Shown here: positions 1 to 7,795 of the stretch, in pieces
How positions within the stretch are numbered: the first letter of the stretch is position 1
Layout: each line of letters starts with the position of its first letter
Source: JBCBCP01 sp039178165
GTDB taxonomy: Bacteria; Pseudomonadota; Alphaproteobacteria; Rhodobacterales; Rhodobacteraceae
Length of the DNA: 20,616 bases
Reading direction: 5' to 3'
Assembly (NCBI GenBank): GCA_039178165.1
Contig: JBCDFL010000040.1
Location: forward strand, 1 to 20,616
The notes under the pieces: generated by a model
What the model was told of the DNA's origin: nothing
The model's database searches: none
Seen by the model: the letters and a program-made list of their open reading frames with translations, nothing else
Position numbers and translations under genes: made by a program

Positions 1-246
1 ATCGCCGCCCGTAAGGCGCAGGACATGGCCGAGGTGCTTGGCCTTACCGCGCCGCTGACCCAAGGGTCTGTCGTCGCTTCCGACGCGTTCTTCCCCTTTC
101 CCGACGGCCTGCTGACCGCGGCTGAGGCGGGCGCAACCGCCGTCATTCAACCCGGCGGGTCGATGCGCGATGACAAGGTCATCGCCGCGGCGGACGAGGC
201 GGGCCTCGCCATGGTCTTCACTGGCATGCGCCACTTCCGCCACTGA
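1..246 (+). CDS. purH: PurH C-terminal end (AICAR formyltransferase / IMP cyclohydrolase), cut by window start
   Basis: The frame is open from the first base and ends with TGA at 244-246, giving the last 81 residues of a longer protein. The segment QGSVVASDAFFPFPDG followed by AAEAGATAVIQPGGSMRDD and ending VFTGMRHFRH is the characteristic C-terminus of PurH. This bifunctional cytoplasmic enzyme carries out the last two steps of IMP synthesis (formylation of AICAR, then ring closure), and the part seen belongs to the AICAR transformylase domain. The 5' part lies outside the window. The stop codon shares its final A with the ATG of lspA, so the two genes are probably co-transcribed and translationally coupled. 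The identification is by recognition of conserved sequence and is firm. Confidence 0.94.
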   Translation: MAARKAQDMAEVLGLTAPLTQGSVVASDAFFPFPDGLLTAAEAGATAVIQPGGSMRDDKVIAAADEAGLAMVFTGMRHFRH

Positions 247-737
247 TGCGCCTACTGGCCCTTTTCATCGTCCTCGCGGCGCTGCTGGACCAGATCAGCA
301 AATACGTGGTCATCCACGCGATGAACCTGGCGCAGATCCGCGCCATCGACGTGCTGCCCCCGCTGCTGAACTTCCGCTACGGTGAGAACCGCGGCATCAA
401 CTTTGGCCTTTTCGGTGATGGCACCTCCGCCTGGGTGCTGATCGCCCTGGCGCTGGTGATCTGCGCGGCGGTTCTGTGGTGGCTGCGCGGCGGCGGACAA
501 CCGCGCATCGTCTACGCCTGCGCGGGCCTTCTGATCGGCGGCGCACTGGGCAACGTGATCGACCGCGTTCTGTACGGCTATGTCCTTGATTTCCTAAATA
601 TTTCCTGCTGCGGCATCCAGAACCCGTTCGTGTTCAATGTCGCCGACATCTTCATCTTTGCGGGGGCCATCGGCCTCGTCCTCTTTGCCAAAGATCAAAA
701 GCCCCCCAGCACAAAACAGGGGAAAAAGCAGGCGTGA
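246..737 (+). CDS. lspA: Lipoprotein signal peptidase (signal peptidase II)
   Basis: The 163-residue product has the usual LspA length. It is an inner-membrane aspartic protease that cleaves the signal peptide of diacylated prolipoproteins before the lipobox cysteine. Four hydrophobic segments are visible (about residues 3-23, 60-80, 88-107 and 130-148). The conserved LDQISK with D15 lies in the first. The catalytic aspartates are D115 (YVLDF) and D134 (FNVADIF), and GNVIDR is also present. The segment between them reads NISCCGIQNPFVF, with an unusual Cys pair where many homologues have a Trp/Pro-rich stretch; I believe this is seen in related marine alphaproteobacteria but cannot check. The ATG overlaps the purH stop by one base (TGATG). 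A DUF3035 lipoprotein gene follows after 53 bases and would be a substrate. Confidence 0.95.
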   Translation: MRLLALFIVLAALLDQISKYVVIHAMNLAQIRAIDVLPPLLNFRYGENRGINFGLFGDGTSAWVLIALALVICAAVLWWLRGGGQPRIVYACAGLLIGGALGNVIDRVLYGYVLDFLNISCCGIQNPFVFNVADIFIFAGAIGLVLFAKDQKPPSTKQGKKQA

Positions 738-790
738 CATTCCCCGCCCGGCTGCGGTAGTCAGGGGCAGTTTCGGGTTGGGGAAGCGTC

Positions 791-1306
791 ATGCGCCTTT
801 TGGGATTGGCACTGCTGGTGATCACGGGCCTCGCCGCGTGCGAGAACAAAGGCCTGCGCCAATTGCAGGGCACGTCCGACGGGCCGGACGAGTTCATCGT
901 GACGCCCGTCAAAACCCTCGCGCAACCGGACAGCTTCACCGCCCTGCCGACGCCCACGCCTGGCGGCAGCAACATCGTCGACCTACAGCCCCTGTCGGAC
1001 AGCGCCGCGGCGCTGGGCGGACGGCGGGCCAGCGGCGGCGCGGTGCCTGCTAGCGATGCGGCTCTGGTGGCCCATGCGGGCCGGCGCGGCGTGTCCCCCA
1101 CCATTCGCGAGACGCTGGCGAGCGAGGACGCCGATTTCCGCCGCCGCAAGGCGCGCTTCACTCAGATCCGTCTGGTGCCCGTCGACCGCTACAACCAGGC
1201 CTACCGGCGCGAGGCGCTCGATCCGCAAGTCGTGGCCGAGCAGTACCGACTGCGCGGCGTGCCGACACCGTCGGCGCCCCCGCCGCCCAGCGGCTTCCGC
1301 CAGTAA
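791..1306 (+). CDS. DUF3035 family lipoprotein (BamF-like)
   Basis: This 171-residue protein starts with a short hydrophobic signal peptide ending in the lipobox LAAC, so Cys17 should be lipidated after cleavage by signal peptidase II, whose gene is just upstream. The mature part begins with a stretch of the form PDEF-V-P, then a proline- and threonine-rich region (PTPTPGG, about 53-60), and a charged, arginine-rich C-terminal half that ends in a run of prolines. This layout fits the alphaproteobacterial DUF3035 family, which is sometimes annotated as a BamF-type accessory lipoprotein of the outer-membrane beta-barrel assembly machine. The family call is from pattern recognition, and the Bam role is inferred from family knowledge rather than seen. 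The neighbours (lspA and two exported M16 proteins) also point to the cell envelope. Confidence 0.82.
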   Translation: MRLLGLALLVITGLAACENKGLRQLQGTSDGPDEFIVTPVKTLAQPDSFTALPTPTPGGSNIVDLQPLSDSAAALGGRRASGGAVPASDAALVAHAGRRGVSPTIRETLASEDADFRRRKARFTQIRLVPVDRYNQAYRREALDPQVVAEQYRLRGVPTPSAPPPPSGFRQ

Positions 1307-1385
1307 GACCCTCACATCCGCGCCATCCAGCTTGAACCCCGCCCGGTCGCGCGTATCTATCCGTGAAACCACGAAAGGATATGCG

Positions 1386-2732
1386 ATGACGGCATTGCGC
1401 CTCGCTTTCGCCGCTTTGCTGGCCGCCTGGCCCGCATGGGCGGCCGCAGACGATCAAGTCACGACCTTCGCACTCGACAATGGCATACAGGTGGTCGTGG
1501 TCGAAGACACCCGCGCCCCGGTCGTGACCCACATGCTGTGGTACCGCGTCGGCAGCGCGGACGAGGCGCCGGGCGTGTCGGGCGTCGCCCACTTCCTGGA
1601 ACACCTGATGTTCAAGGGCACCGACGAGCTGGCAAGCGGTGAATTCTCCTCCGTCGTGGCGGCCAATGGGGGGCGGGACAACGCGTTCACCTCCTACGAC
1701 TACACCGGCTACTTCCAGCGCGTCGCGTCCGACCGCCTCGGCCTGATGATGCAGATGGAGGCGGACCGGATGACCGATATCGCCCCGACCGCCGCCGAAA
1801 TCCTGTCCGAGCGCGGCGTGATCCTGGAAGAACGCGCGCAGCGCACCGACAGCGATCCGGCGGCGCTTTTCCGCGAGCAGATGAGCGCGGCGCTCTACCT
1901 CAATCACGGCTATGGCACGCCGATCATCGGTTGGCGGCACGAGATGGAAGAGCTGGATATGGAGGACGTGATGTCCTTCTACGCCGAGCATTATGCACCG
2001 AATAATACCGTGCTGGTCGTCGCCGGGGACGTCACGGCGGACGAGGTGCGCGCCTTGGCCAACGAGCATTACGGCGTGATCCCCGCCAACCCGGCGATAA
2101 CCGCGCGCCAGCGGACCCAAGAGCCGCCGCAGCGCGCTGAACGGCGCCTCATCTTCCGCGACGCGCGGGTGGCGCAGGAATACGTCACGCGCAGCTACAT
2201 CGCCCCCGAACGGGACCCCGGCGCGCAGGAAAAAGCCGCGGCGCTGACCATCCTGGCTGAAATCCTCGGCGGGGGGACGACCTCGTTCCTGGCCGAAAAG
2301 CTTCAATTCGACACCCAGACGGTCGTCTATGTCGGCGCCTGGTATCGCGGCATGTCCTTGGACGACACGTCCTTCAGCCTCGTCGTCCTGCCCGCGCCCG
2401 GCGTTACGCTGGAGGAGGCGGAGGCTGCGATGGACACCGCCCTGACCGAGTTCATGGAAACCGGCGTCGATGCGGAGCAGCTGGACCGGATCAAGATGCA
2501 GCTGCGGGCCAGCCAGATCTACGCCCGCGACAGCGCCGACGGCGTCGCGCGCCGCTACGGCAGCGCGCTGACCTCGGGCCTGACAGTGGCGGATGTGCAA
2601 GCTTGGCCGGGCATCCTGCAGGCGGTCACCGCCGAGGACATCATGCAAGCCGCCGCCGAAGTGCTGCGGCCCGAATCCTCGGTCACCGGCTACCTGACAA
2701 CACCCGAAGCCGAAGGGGGCCCCACGCAATGA
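1386..2732 (+). CDS. Exported M16 zinc metallopeptidase, catalytic-type subunit
   Basis: The 448-residue product begins with a Sec signal peptide (cleavage probably after AWAAA, near residue 21), so it works in the periplasm. The inverted zinc-binding motif HXXEH is present as HFLEH at residues 69-73, and the third zinc ligand is expected at E148 or E149 (VILEER), about 76 residues downstream as is usual in M16. FTSYDYTGYF (about 101-110) is also typical of M16B. The ATG at 1386 is chosen because AAGGA (1375-1379) lies six bases upstream and the signal peptide starts there; the frame is open further upstream but that part is arginine-rich shadow sequence. Its stop overlaps the next M16 gene by ATGA, as expected for a heterodimer of active and inactive subunits. 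The substrate is unknown. Confidence 0.95.
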   Translation: MTALRLAFAALLAAWPAWAAADDQVTTFALDNGIQVVVVEDTRAPVVTHMLWYRVGSADEAPGVSGVAHFLEHLMFKGTDELASGEFSSVVAANGGRDNAFTSYDYTGYFQRVASDRLGLMMQMEADRMTDIAPTAAEILSERGVILEERAQRTDSDPAALFREQMSAALYLNHGYGTPIIGWRHEMEELDMEDVMSFYAEHYAPNNTVLVVAGDVTADEVRALANEHYGVIPANPAITARQRTQEPPQRAERRLIFRDARVAQEYVTRSYIAPERDPGAQEKAAALTILAEILGGGTTSFLAEKLQFDTQTVVYVGAWYRGMSLDDTSFSLVVLPAPGVTLEEAEAAMDTALTEFMETGVDAEQLDRIKMQLRASQIYARDSADGVARRYGSALTSGLTVADVQAWPGILQAVTAEDIMQAAAEVLRPESSVTGYLTTPEAEGGPTQ

Positions 2733-4051
2733 AACGCTTCAGCCTCGCCCTTTTTGCCGTCCTGACCCTCGCGCTGCCGGCGCGCGCCGATGTGGACATC
2801 GTCGAAGTGACCAGCCCCGGCGGGATCACCGCCTGGCTGGTGCAGGAGCCGTCGATCCCGTTCATGGCGCTCGACATCCGGTTCCGTGGTGGTGCGTCCC
2901 TTGACGCGCTGGGCAAACGCGGCGCGACCAACCTGATGACCGGCCTTCTGGAAGAGGGCGCGGCGGACATGGACGCCCGCGCCTTCGCCCGCGTCACCGA
3001 AGCCCTGGCGGCCTCGTTCAGCTATTCGGTTCGTGACGACAGCCTCAGCATCTCCGCCCGGTTCCTGACGGAGAACCGGGATGAGGCCGTGGCCCTGCTG
3101 CGCGCTTCGATCAAAGAGCCGCGCTTTGACCAGGACGCGCTGACCCGTGTGCGCGACCAGGTGCTGTCCGGCATCCGGTCCGACGCGCAGGACCCGAACG
3201 AGATCGCGACCGCCGCCTGGCGGAAGATGGCGTTCGGCACGCACCCCTACGGCTCGGCCTACGAAGGCAGCGTGGAGACCGTCAGCGCCCTGACCCGCGA
3301 GGACATGATCGAGGCCCACGCGAACATCTTCGCCAAGGATCGCCTGTACGTCGCCGCGGCGGGGGACATCACGCCCGAAGCGCTGGGTGCGATGCTCGAC
3401 ACGTTGCTGGGTGATCTGCCGGATACCGGCGCGCCCATGCCGGAGGAGGCGCAGCTTGCCATCTCCGGCGGGGTGACGGTCATTCCCTACCCGACGCCGC
3501 AATCGGTGGCGATGTTCGGCCATGCCGGTATCGATCAGGACGACGACGATTTCTTTGCCGCGCGGGTGCTGAACCAGGTGCTGGGCGGCGGCAGCTTCGA
3601 ATCGCGCTTGACCCAAGAGGTGCGGGTGGAGCGGGGCCTGACCTACGGCGTCTATTCCTTCCTCGTGCCGCGCGACCTCGCCGCGACGTATCAGGGGCAG
3701 GTCGCCTCCTCGAACGAGACGGTGGCAGAGGCGATCGAGGTGATCCGCGACGAATGGCAAAAGGCCGCGACGGAGGGCGTGACCGAAGAAGAAATCGCCG
3801 ACGCCAAAACCTACATGACCGGCGCTTACCCGCTGCAATTCGACAGCAACTCCGCCATCTCGCGGATCATGGTTGGGATGCAGATGCTGGGCCTGCCCAT
3901 CGACTACATCCCCACCCGGAACGAGCGGGTGGAGGCGGTCACGGTCGACGATGTCCAGCGTGTGGCGGGATACCTCCTGGATCCCGCGGGGCTGCACTTC
4001 GTCGTCGTCGGTCAGCCTGTGGGTCTCGAGAGCGGGCCGCTGCCGAACTGA
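2729..4051 (+). CDS. Exported M16 family protein lacking the zinc motif (non-catalytic partner)
   Basis: The 440-residue product has a clean signal peptide (MKRFSLALFAVLTLALPARA) and an M16-like fold pattern. Where its partner has HFLEH, this protein reads KRGATNLMTGLLEEGA (about 62-77), with no histidine pair, so it should not bind catalytic zinc. The C-terminal half keeps ESRLTQEVRVERGLTYGVYS (about 291-310), the R/Y region that contacts substrate in the inactive subunit of M16 heterodimers such as mitochondrial MPP-alpha. The start is fixed by the ATGA overlap with the catalytic subunit gene and by the signal peptide. I infer that the two proteins form a periplasmic heterodimeric peptidase. 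The gene ends just before a cluster of hairpins. Confidence 0.94.
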   Translation: MKRFSLALFAVLTLALPARADVDIVEVTSPGGITAWLVQEPSIPFMALDIRFRGGASLDALGKRGATNLMTGLLEEGAADMDARAFARVTEALAASFSYSVRDDSLSISARFLTENRDEAVALLRASIKEPRFDQDALTRVRDQVLSGIRSDAQDPNEIATAAWRKMAFGTHPYGSAYEGSVETVSALTREDMIEAHANIFAKDRLYVAAAGDITPEALGAMLDTLLGDLPDTGAPMPEEAQLAISGGVTVIPYPTPQSVAMFGHAGIDQDDDDFFAARVLNQVLGGGSFESRLTQEVRVERGLTYGVYSFLVPRDLAATYQGQVASSNETVAEAIEVIRDEWQKAATEGVTEEEIADAKTYMTGAYPLQFDSNSAISRIMVGMQMLGLPIDYIPTRNERVEAVTVDDVQRVAGYLLDPAGLHFVVVGQPVGLESGPLPN

Positions 4052-4061
4052 GCCAGCGCAG

Positions 4062-4082
4062 GGCGATTTTTCAAAAATCGCC
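4062..4082. terminator. Perfect hairpin 1 (GGCGATTTTT / AAAAATCGCC), terminator-like
   Basis: The ten-base arms at 4062-4071 and 4073-4082 are exact reverse complements around a single C. The helix is GC-rich at the base and A/T-rich at the top, and it begins 11 bases after the upstream M16 stop. No U-run follows it, so it is not a textbook intrinsic terminator, but its place between convergent genes fits bidirectional termination or mRNA end protection. Confidence 0.6.
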
Positions 4083-4086
4083 AAGT

Positions 4087-4107
4087 CTCAATCCTTCAAG
4101 GATTGAG
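4087..4107. terminator. Perfect hairpin 2 (CTCAATCCTT / AAGGATTGAG)
   Basis: The ten-base arms at 4087-4096 and 4098-4107 are exact reverse complements around a single C, only four bases after hairpin 1. It shares the core ATCCTT...AAGGAT with hairpin 3, so the arms could also pair across hairpins. Confidence 0.6.
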
Positions 4108-4112
4108 GGGCC

Positions 4113-4132
4113 GCGATCCTTTGAAGGATCGC
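4113..4132. terminator. Perfect hairpin 3 (GCGATCCTT / AAGGATCGC), touching the ALDH stop codon
   Basis: The nine-base arms at 4113-4121 and 4124-4132 pair exactly around TG. Its last base is the first base of the reverse-complemented stop codon of the minus-strand aldehyde dehydrogenase gene. It shares GCGAT/ATCGC with hairpin 1 and ATCCTT/AAGGAT with hairpin 2. Confidence 0.58.
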
Positions 4133-6450
4133 TATTCTCCGTAGGGTACCCAAATCGTTTTGGTCTCCCTCCCGGCGTGCAAAACATCGCGCACGCTGGG
4201 CAGGCCCGCCGGCATCCAGGTGCGCTTGAGGTTGCCTGCCGCGCCCGCCTCGATCCGCTGCGCCAGCGTGGGGTCCGACAGCGACCAGAGCGCCCCGATA
4301 TCCGCATGGTCAGCCATCGTGCCGGCCACGGCGTCGTGCGGCCCGGTGAGGATGTTGACCACGCCCGCGGGCACGTCCGACGTCTCGATCACCTGAACGA
4401 AATCCGTCGCGACCAGCGGGAACGCCTCGCTCGCCGCCAGGATCATCCGGTTGCCCATCGCGATCCCCGGCGCCATCAGGCGGATCAACCCATGAAGCGG
4501 CAGGGCAGCGGGGCAGAGTGCGCCGATCACACCAACGGGCTCCTTCATGCCCAGGGCGACACCGCGGATCGGCACGTGATGCGCCGCGCCGTCGAACTTG
4601 TCAGCCCAGGCTGCCGCGGCAAAGAGGGTCTGCAGGCTCGCCTCGACCTCCTCCGCCCCCGTCCCGGCGCCGGTCAGCGCGTCGATGCGCGCCGCGAACT
4701 CGCCCGCACGGGCGCCGAGGTTTTCGGCCATGTAGTAGAGGATCTGCGCGCGCAGGTGCCCTGTCGTCTTAGCCCAGCCCTTGGCGGCTTGCGCCGCCTC
4801 CACGGCGTTGCGCACGTCCTTGCGGTTCGCTTGGCTGGCATGGCCCAGCAAGGCGCCGTCTGCGCCCCAGACCGGCGCCGAATAGCCCCCGTCGGGGCGC
4901 GTCTGCTTGCCGCCGATATAGAGCTTCGCGGTCCGGTCGACCCCGTCCGCCGGCCCGCCGCTGCCGGTGAAGGCCTCGACCTCGGGAAGGGGGGCACCTT
5001 CCGGCGCTTTGGTGTAGGCACGCAGCCCCTCCCATCCGCCTTCGCGGCCAAAGCCCGACTCGCGCACCCCGCCGAAGGGCGCTGCCGCGTCGAAAAGGTT
5101 GGTGGCGTTCACCCAGACCACGCCAGCCGCCAGTTGCGGCGCGATGTCGAGGGCGAGGTTCACATTCTCTGTCCAGAGCGTCGCCGCGAGCCCGTAGCGG
5201 GTGTTGTTGGCGATCTGCACGGCCTCCGCCGGCGTGCGGAACGTGGTGGAGACGAGGACGGGGCCGAAGATCTCCTCCTGCATCAGCGGATCGGCGGCAT
5301 CCAGCCCCTCGATCAGCGTCGGCGGGTAGAAACAGCCGCCCGCCGGAAGGGACGTGTCCGCCACGTGGACCTTCTCCGCGCCGTTCGCGTCCACCATTCG
5401 GGTGATCGTGTCCAGCTGGACGGGGTCGACGACCGCGCCGACATCGATGCTCTTGTCCAACGGGTCGCCGATACGCAGCTTGTCCATCCGCGCGCGCAGC
5501 TTGGCGTGAAACGCCTCCGCCACCGGCGCGTGGACCAGTAGGCGCGAACCCGCGCAGCAGACCTGGCCCTGGTTGAACCAGATCGCGTCGACGAGCCCCT
5601 CGACGGCGGAATCCAGATCGGCGTCATCGAACACGATGTACGGCGACTTGCCCCCCAGCTCGAGCGTCAGGGGGATGCCCCGCCCTGCCGTCGCCTCACG
5701 AATGCGCCGCCCCACGGCGGTGGAGCCGGTGAAGGCAATCTTGTCCACCTCGCCGGCCACGATCCTCTCGCCCACCGCGCCGTCCCCGGTGACGATGTTG
5801 ACGACGCCCGCCGGCACGCCCGCCTGCCCGCAGATATCCGCGAAGAGCAAGGCTGTGAGGGATGTATATTCCGCCGGCTTCAGTACGACCGTATTGCCCG
5901 CCGCCAGCGCCGGCGCGACCTTCCACGCTAGCATCAGCAGCGGGAAGTTCCACGGCACGATCTGCCCGCACACGCCCAGCGGGGAGCGGTCCGGCATCTC
6001 GTCCTGCATGAGCTGCGCGAGGCCGGCGTGGTAGTAGAAATGGCGCTGCGCCAGCGGCACGTCGATATCGCGGCTTTCCCGGATGGGCTTGCCGTTGTCC
6101 ATCGTTTCTAGCACCGCAAAAAGGCGCGCGTGCTTCTGCAGCAGCCGCGCCAGGGCGTAGAGCACCCGTGCCCGCCCGTGTCCGCCCAGCGCCGCCCAAG
6201 CGGGCTGCGCCGCGCGGGCGGCCCCCACAGCGGCATCGACATCGTCCTGACTGGCCTGGCTCAGCGTGGCCAGCACCTCTCCGGTCGCGGGGTTACGGCT
6301 GTCGAACGTGTCCGCACCGACCTCCGTGAACTGCCCGCCGATGAAATGGCCAAAGCGGCTGCCCTGATCGACCAGCCAGGCCAGCGCCTCCGCCGCGCCT
6401 TCGGGGGCGGGCCCGTATTCCATGCTCTCGAAGATATCGCGGGTGTTCAT
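4132..6450 (-). CDS. Tandem-domain aldehyde dehydrogenase, bacterial ALDH16 type
   Basis: The 772-residue product is about one and a half times a normal ALDH. Domain 1 (about 30-490) is complete: IVPWNFPLLM (164-173), the NAD-site KPAEYTS (191-197), TGSTAVG (241-247), the general base E264 in LELGGKSP, and the catalytic cysteine C298 in FNQGQVCCAGSR. A second ALDH-like domain starts near residue 507 (YIGGKQTRPDGGY) and retains NAD-fold elements (GVIGALCPAALPLHGLI, PAGVVNILTGP) but ends at 772 without a catalytic Cys/Glu region. This matches the ALDH16 architecture, in which bacterial members keep the active cysteine and the C-terminal domain is structural. The start ATG at 6450 overlaps the upstream small gene by ATGA. 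With deoC two genes upstream, oxidation of acetaldehyde to acetate is a reasonable inferred role. Confidence 0.92.
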   Translation of the reverse strand: MNTRDIFESMEYGPAPEGAAEALAWLVDQGSRFGHFIGGQFTEVGADTFDSRNPATGEVLATLSQASQDDVDAAVGAARAAQPAWAALGGHGRARVLYALARLLQKHARLFAVLETMDNGKPIRESRDIDVPLAQRHFYYHAGLAQLMQDEMPDRSPLGVCGQIVPWNFPLLMLAWKVAPALAAGNTVVLKPAEYTSLTALLFADICGQAGVPAGVVNIVTGDGAVGERIVAGEVDKIAFTGSTAVGRRIREATAGRGIPLTLELGGKSPYIVFDDADLDSAVEGLVDAIWFNQGQVCCAGSRLLVHAPVAEAFHAKLRARMDKLRIGDPLDKSIDVGAVVDPVQLDTITRMVDANGAEKVHVADTSLPAGGCFYPPTLIEGLDAADPLMQEEIFGPVLVSTTFRTPAEAVQIANNTRYGLAATLWTENVNLALDIAPQLAAGVVWVNATNLFDAAAPFGGVRESGFGREGGWEGLRAYTKAPEGAPLPEVEAFTGSGGPADGVDRTAKLYIGGKQTRPDGGYSAPVWGADGALLGHASQANRKDVRNAVEAAQAAKGWAKTTGHLRAQILYYMAENLGARAGEFAARIDALTGAGTGAEEVEASLQTLFAAAAWADKFDGAAHHVPIRGVALGMKEPVGVIGALCPAALPLHGLIRLMAPGIAMGNRMILAASEAFPLVATDFVQVIETSDVPAGVVNILTGPHDAVAGTMADHADIGALWSLSDPTLAQRIEAGAAGNLKRTWMPAGLPSVRDVLHAGRETKTIWVPYGE

Positions 6451-6797
6451 TCGCCCCCCGCGGCGTTTGTCACGTTCACGACCGTCGCGATGCTGCACGT
6501 CTCGAACGACTGGCTCCCCGTCGGACTGACGAGGGAGAAGACGCACCGCGCCATGTTGCCATTGTTGGCCCGCCAAAAGGTGACCAGCAGCCCCGTCTCC
6601 GGCCCCGCGGCCAGGCCGGTCGTGCCGATCAGCGTCCAGCCGCTGACCGCCAGATCGGCGCTGTCGGTGCCCTGCAACGTGCCCCACACCGCCTCTTGCG
6701 TCACGGTCTGCGCGGGCGCCTCGCCGTCCTCCTGCGCGGCGCAGGGCCCCGTCAGAGCGAGGGCGAAAAGGGCGGAGGTCAAAAGGGATTTGCTCAT
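6447..6797 (-). CDS. Small exported protein of unknown function in the deoC-ALDH operon
   Basis: I do not recognise a named family for this 116-residue product. It starts with a signal peptide (residues 1-21, MSKSLLTSALFALALTGPCA), with signal peptidase I cleavage most likely before QED. The cysteine at 19 is preceded by proline and is a poor lipobox. The mature part of about 95 residues has an acidic Gln/Thr-rich start, a central beta-like stretch (SGWTLIGTTG... LLVTFWRANNGN) and two cysteines, C85 and C101, that could form a disulfide. The ATG lies four bases after the deoC stop, and the stop overlaps the ALDH start by ATGA, so it is tightly embedded between two cytoplasmic enzyme genes. 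The coding call rests on the spacing, the signal peptide and the coupling. Confidence 0.82.
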   Translation of the reverse strand: MSKSLLTSALFALALTGPCAAQEDGEAPAQTVTQEAVWGTLQGTDSADLAVSGWTLIGTTGLAAGPETGLLVTFWRANNGNMARCVFSLVSPTGSQSFETCSIATVVNVTNAAGGE

Positions 6798-6801
6798 GTC
6801 T

Positions 6802-7788
6802 TTATCCAATCGCGTGCCGCCAGCCGGCCGAATAGGCGCCGGTGACGTGGTGTTCGAGTTGCCGTTCGATATCGCCCAAAAGGGACGACGCGCCAAAGCG
6901 GAAGAGGTCGGGACGAAGCCAGCGATCCCCCAGCTCTTCCTTCATCAGGGCGAGGTAGGTCAGCGCGTCCTTCGCTTTGGAAATCCCGCCCGCCGGTTTG
7001 TATCCGACCAGCGTGCCGGTGCGGTCGTAAAAGTCGCGGATCGCGCGGATCATCACCAGCGTGACCGGCAGCGTCGCGTTGACGCTCTCCTTGCCGGTGG
7101 ATGTTTTGATGAAGTCGGTGCCCGCCATCATGCACACCAGCGACGCGCGCGCCACGTTGCGCAGCGTGCCCAGCTCACCGGTCGCTAAGATGGCTTTGAC
7201 ATGCGCATCTCCGCAGGCCGCGCGCATCGCCGCCATCTCGTCGTAGAGTGCTTGCCAATTGCCCTCCAGCACGTGGCGGCGGGAGATGACGATGTCGATC
7301 TCGTGCGCGCCGGCGGCGACGGAGCGGCGAATTTCCTCCAGCCGCAGATCGAAGGGGGAGAGGCCCGCCGGAAAGCCGGTGCTGACGGCGGCGACGGGGA
7401 TGCCTGTGCCCTCTAGGGCCTCCACCGCCGCCTCCACCATCTCGTGATAGACGCAGACGGCGCCGACGGTCAGGCCCTCCATCCCGAGGGCCGCCAGCAG
7501 GTCCGCGCGCACCGGCTGGCGGGCTTTGGCGGTCAGGCGGCGCACTCGGGCCACCGTGTCGTCCCCGGACAGCGTGGTCAGGTCGATGCAAGAGATCGCG
7601 CGGCACAGCCACGCCGCCTGGTGCACCTTCTTCACCGACCGCCGGGCGGGCAGCGTCGCCGCGCGCCGCTCCACCGCGGAGGTGTTGACGCGGACGGATC
7701 GCACCCACCCCAGATCGAGCGGGAGTCCGGCATTCCGGGCCAGCGTCACCTGCGGCAGCTGCGCGTCGGTCGTGATGTCCTGAAGCAT
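6802..7788 (-). CDS. deoC: Deoxyribose-phosphate aldolase
   Basis: The 328-residue protein splits 2-deoxy-D-ribose 5-phosphate into glyceraldehyde 3-phosphate and acetaldehyde, the last step of deoxynucleoside salvage, in the cytoplasm. Conserved DERA features are visible: the Schiff-base lysine K228 in DFIKTSTGK, the activating lysine K264 in VGYKPAGG, and D165 in HEIDIVISRR, which correspond to K167, K201 and D102 of the E. coli enzyme. It is longer at the N-terminus than the E. coli protein (about 260 residues), which is common in a second DeoC subgroup. The ATG at 7788 is set by a strong AAGGAGGG sequence seven bases upstream. The frame is open far upstream, but that part is shadow sequence opposite the DUF4173 gene. 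It heads a three-gene operon with a small exported protein and a tandem ALDH. Confidence 0.95.
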   Translation of the reverse strand: MLQDITTDAQLPQVTLARNAGLPLDLGWVRSVRVNTSAVERRAATLPARRSVKKVHQAAWLCRAISCIDLTTLSGDDTVARVRRLTAKARQPVRADLLAALGMEGLTVGAVCVYHEMVEAAVEALEGTGIPVAAVSTGFPAGLSPFDLRLEEIRRSVAAGAHEIDIVISRRHVLEGNWQALYDEMAAMRAACGDAHVKAILATGELGTLRNVARASLVCMMAGTDFIKTSTGKESVNATLPVTLVMIRAIRDFYDRTGTLVGYKPAGGISKAKDALTYLALMKEELGDRWLRPDLFRFGASSLLGDIERQLEHHVTGAYSAGWRHAIG

Positions 7789-7795
7789 GGGCGCA

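Noticed and set aside
1158..2729. Long minus-strand open frame (over 500 codons) opposite the catalytic M16 gene
   Set aside because: Its translation is rich in Arg, Gly, His and Asp without any family motif, and it lies exactly antisense to a gene with a signal peptide and zinc motif. It is a high-GC shadow frame.
2690..4084. Minus-strand open frame opposite the second M16 gene
   Set aside because: Low-complexity basic composition and no recognisable domain. The plus-strand M16 gene explains the region.
3754..5541. Plus-strand open frame of nearly 600 codons spanning the M16/ALDH junction
   Set aside because: It crosses the three hairpins and runs antisense to the clear ALDH reading frame, with an Arg/Gly/His-rich translation and no motif.
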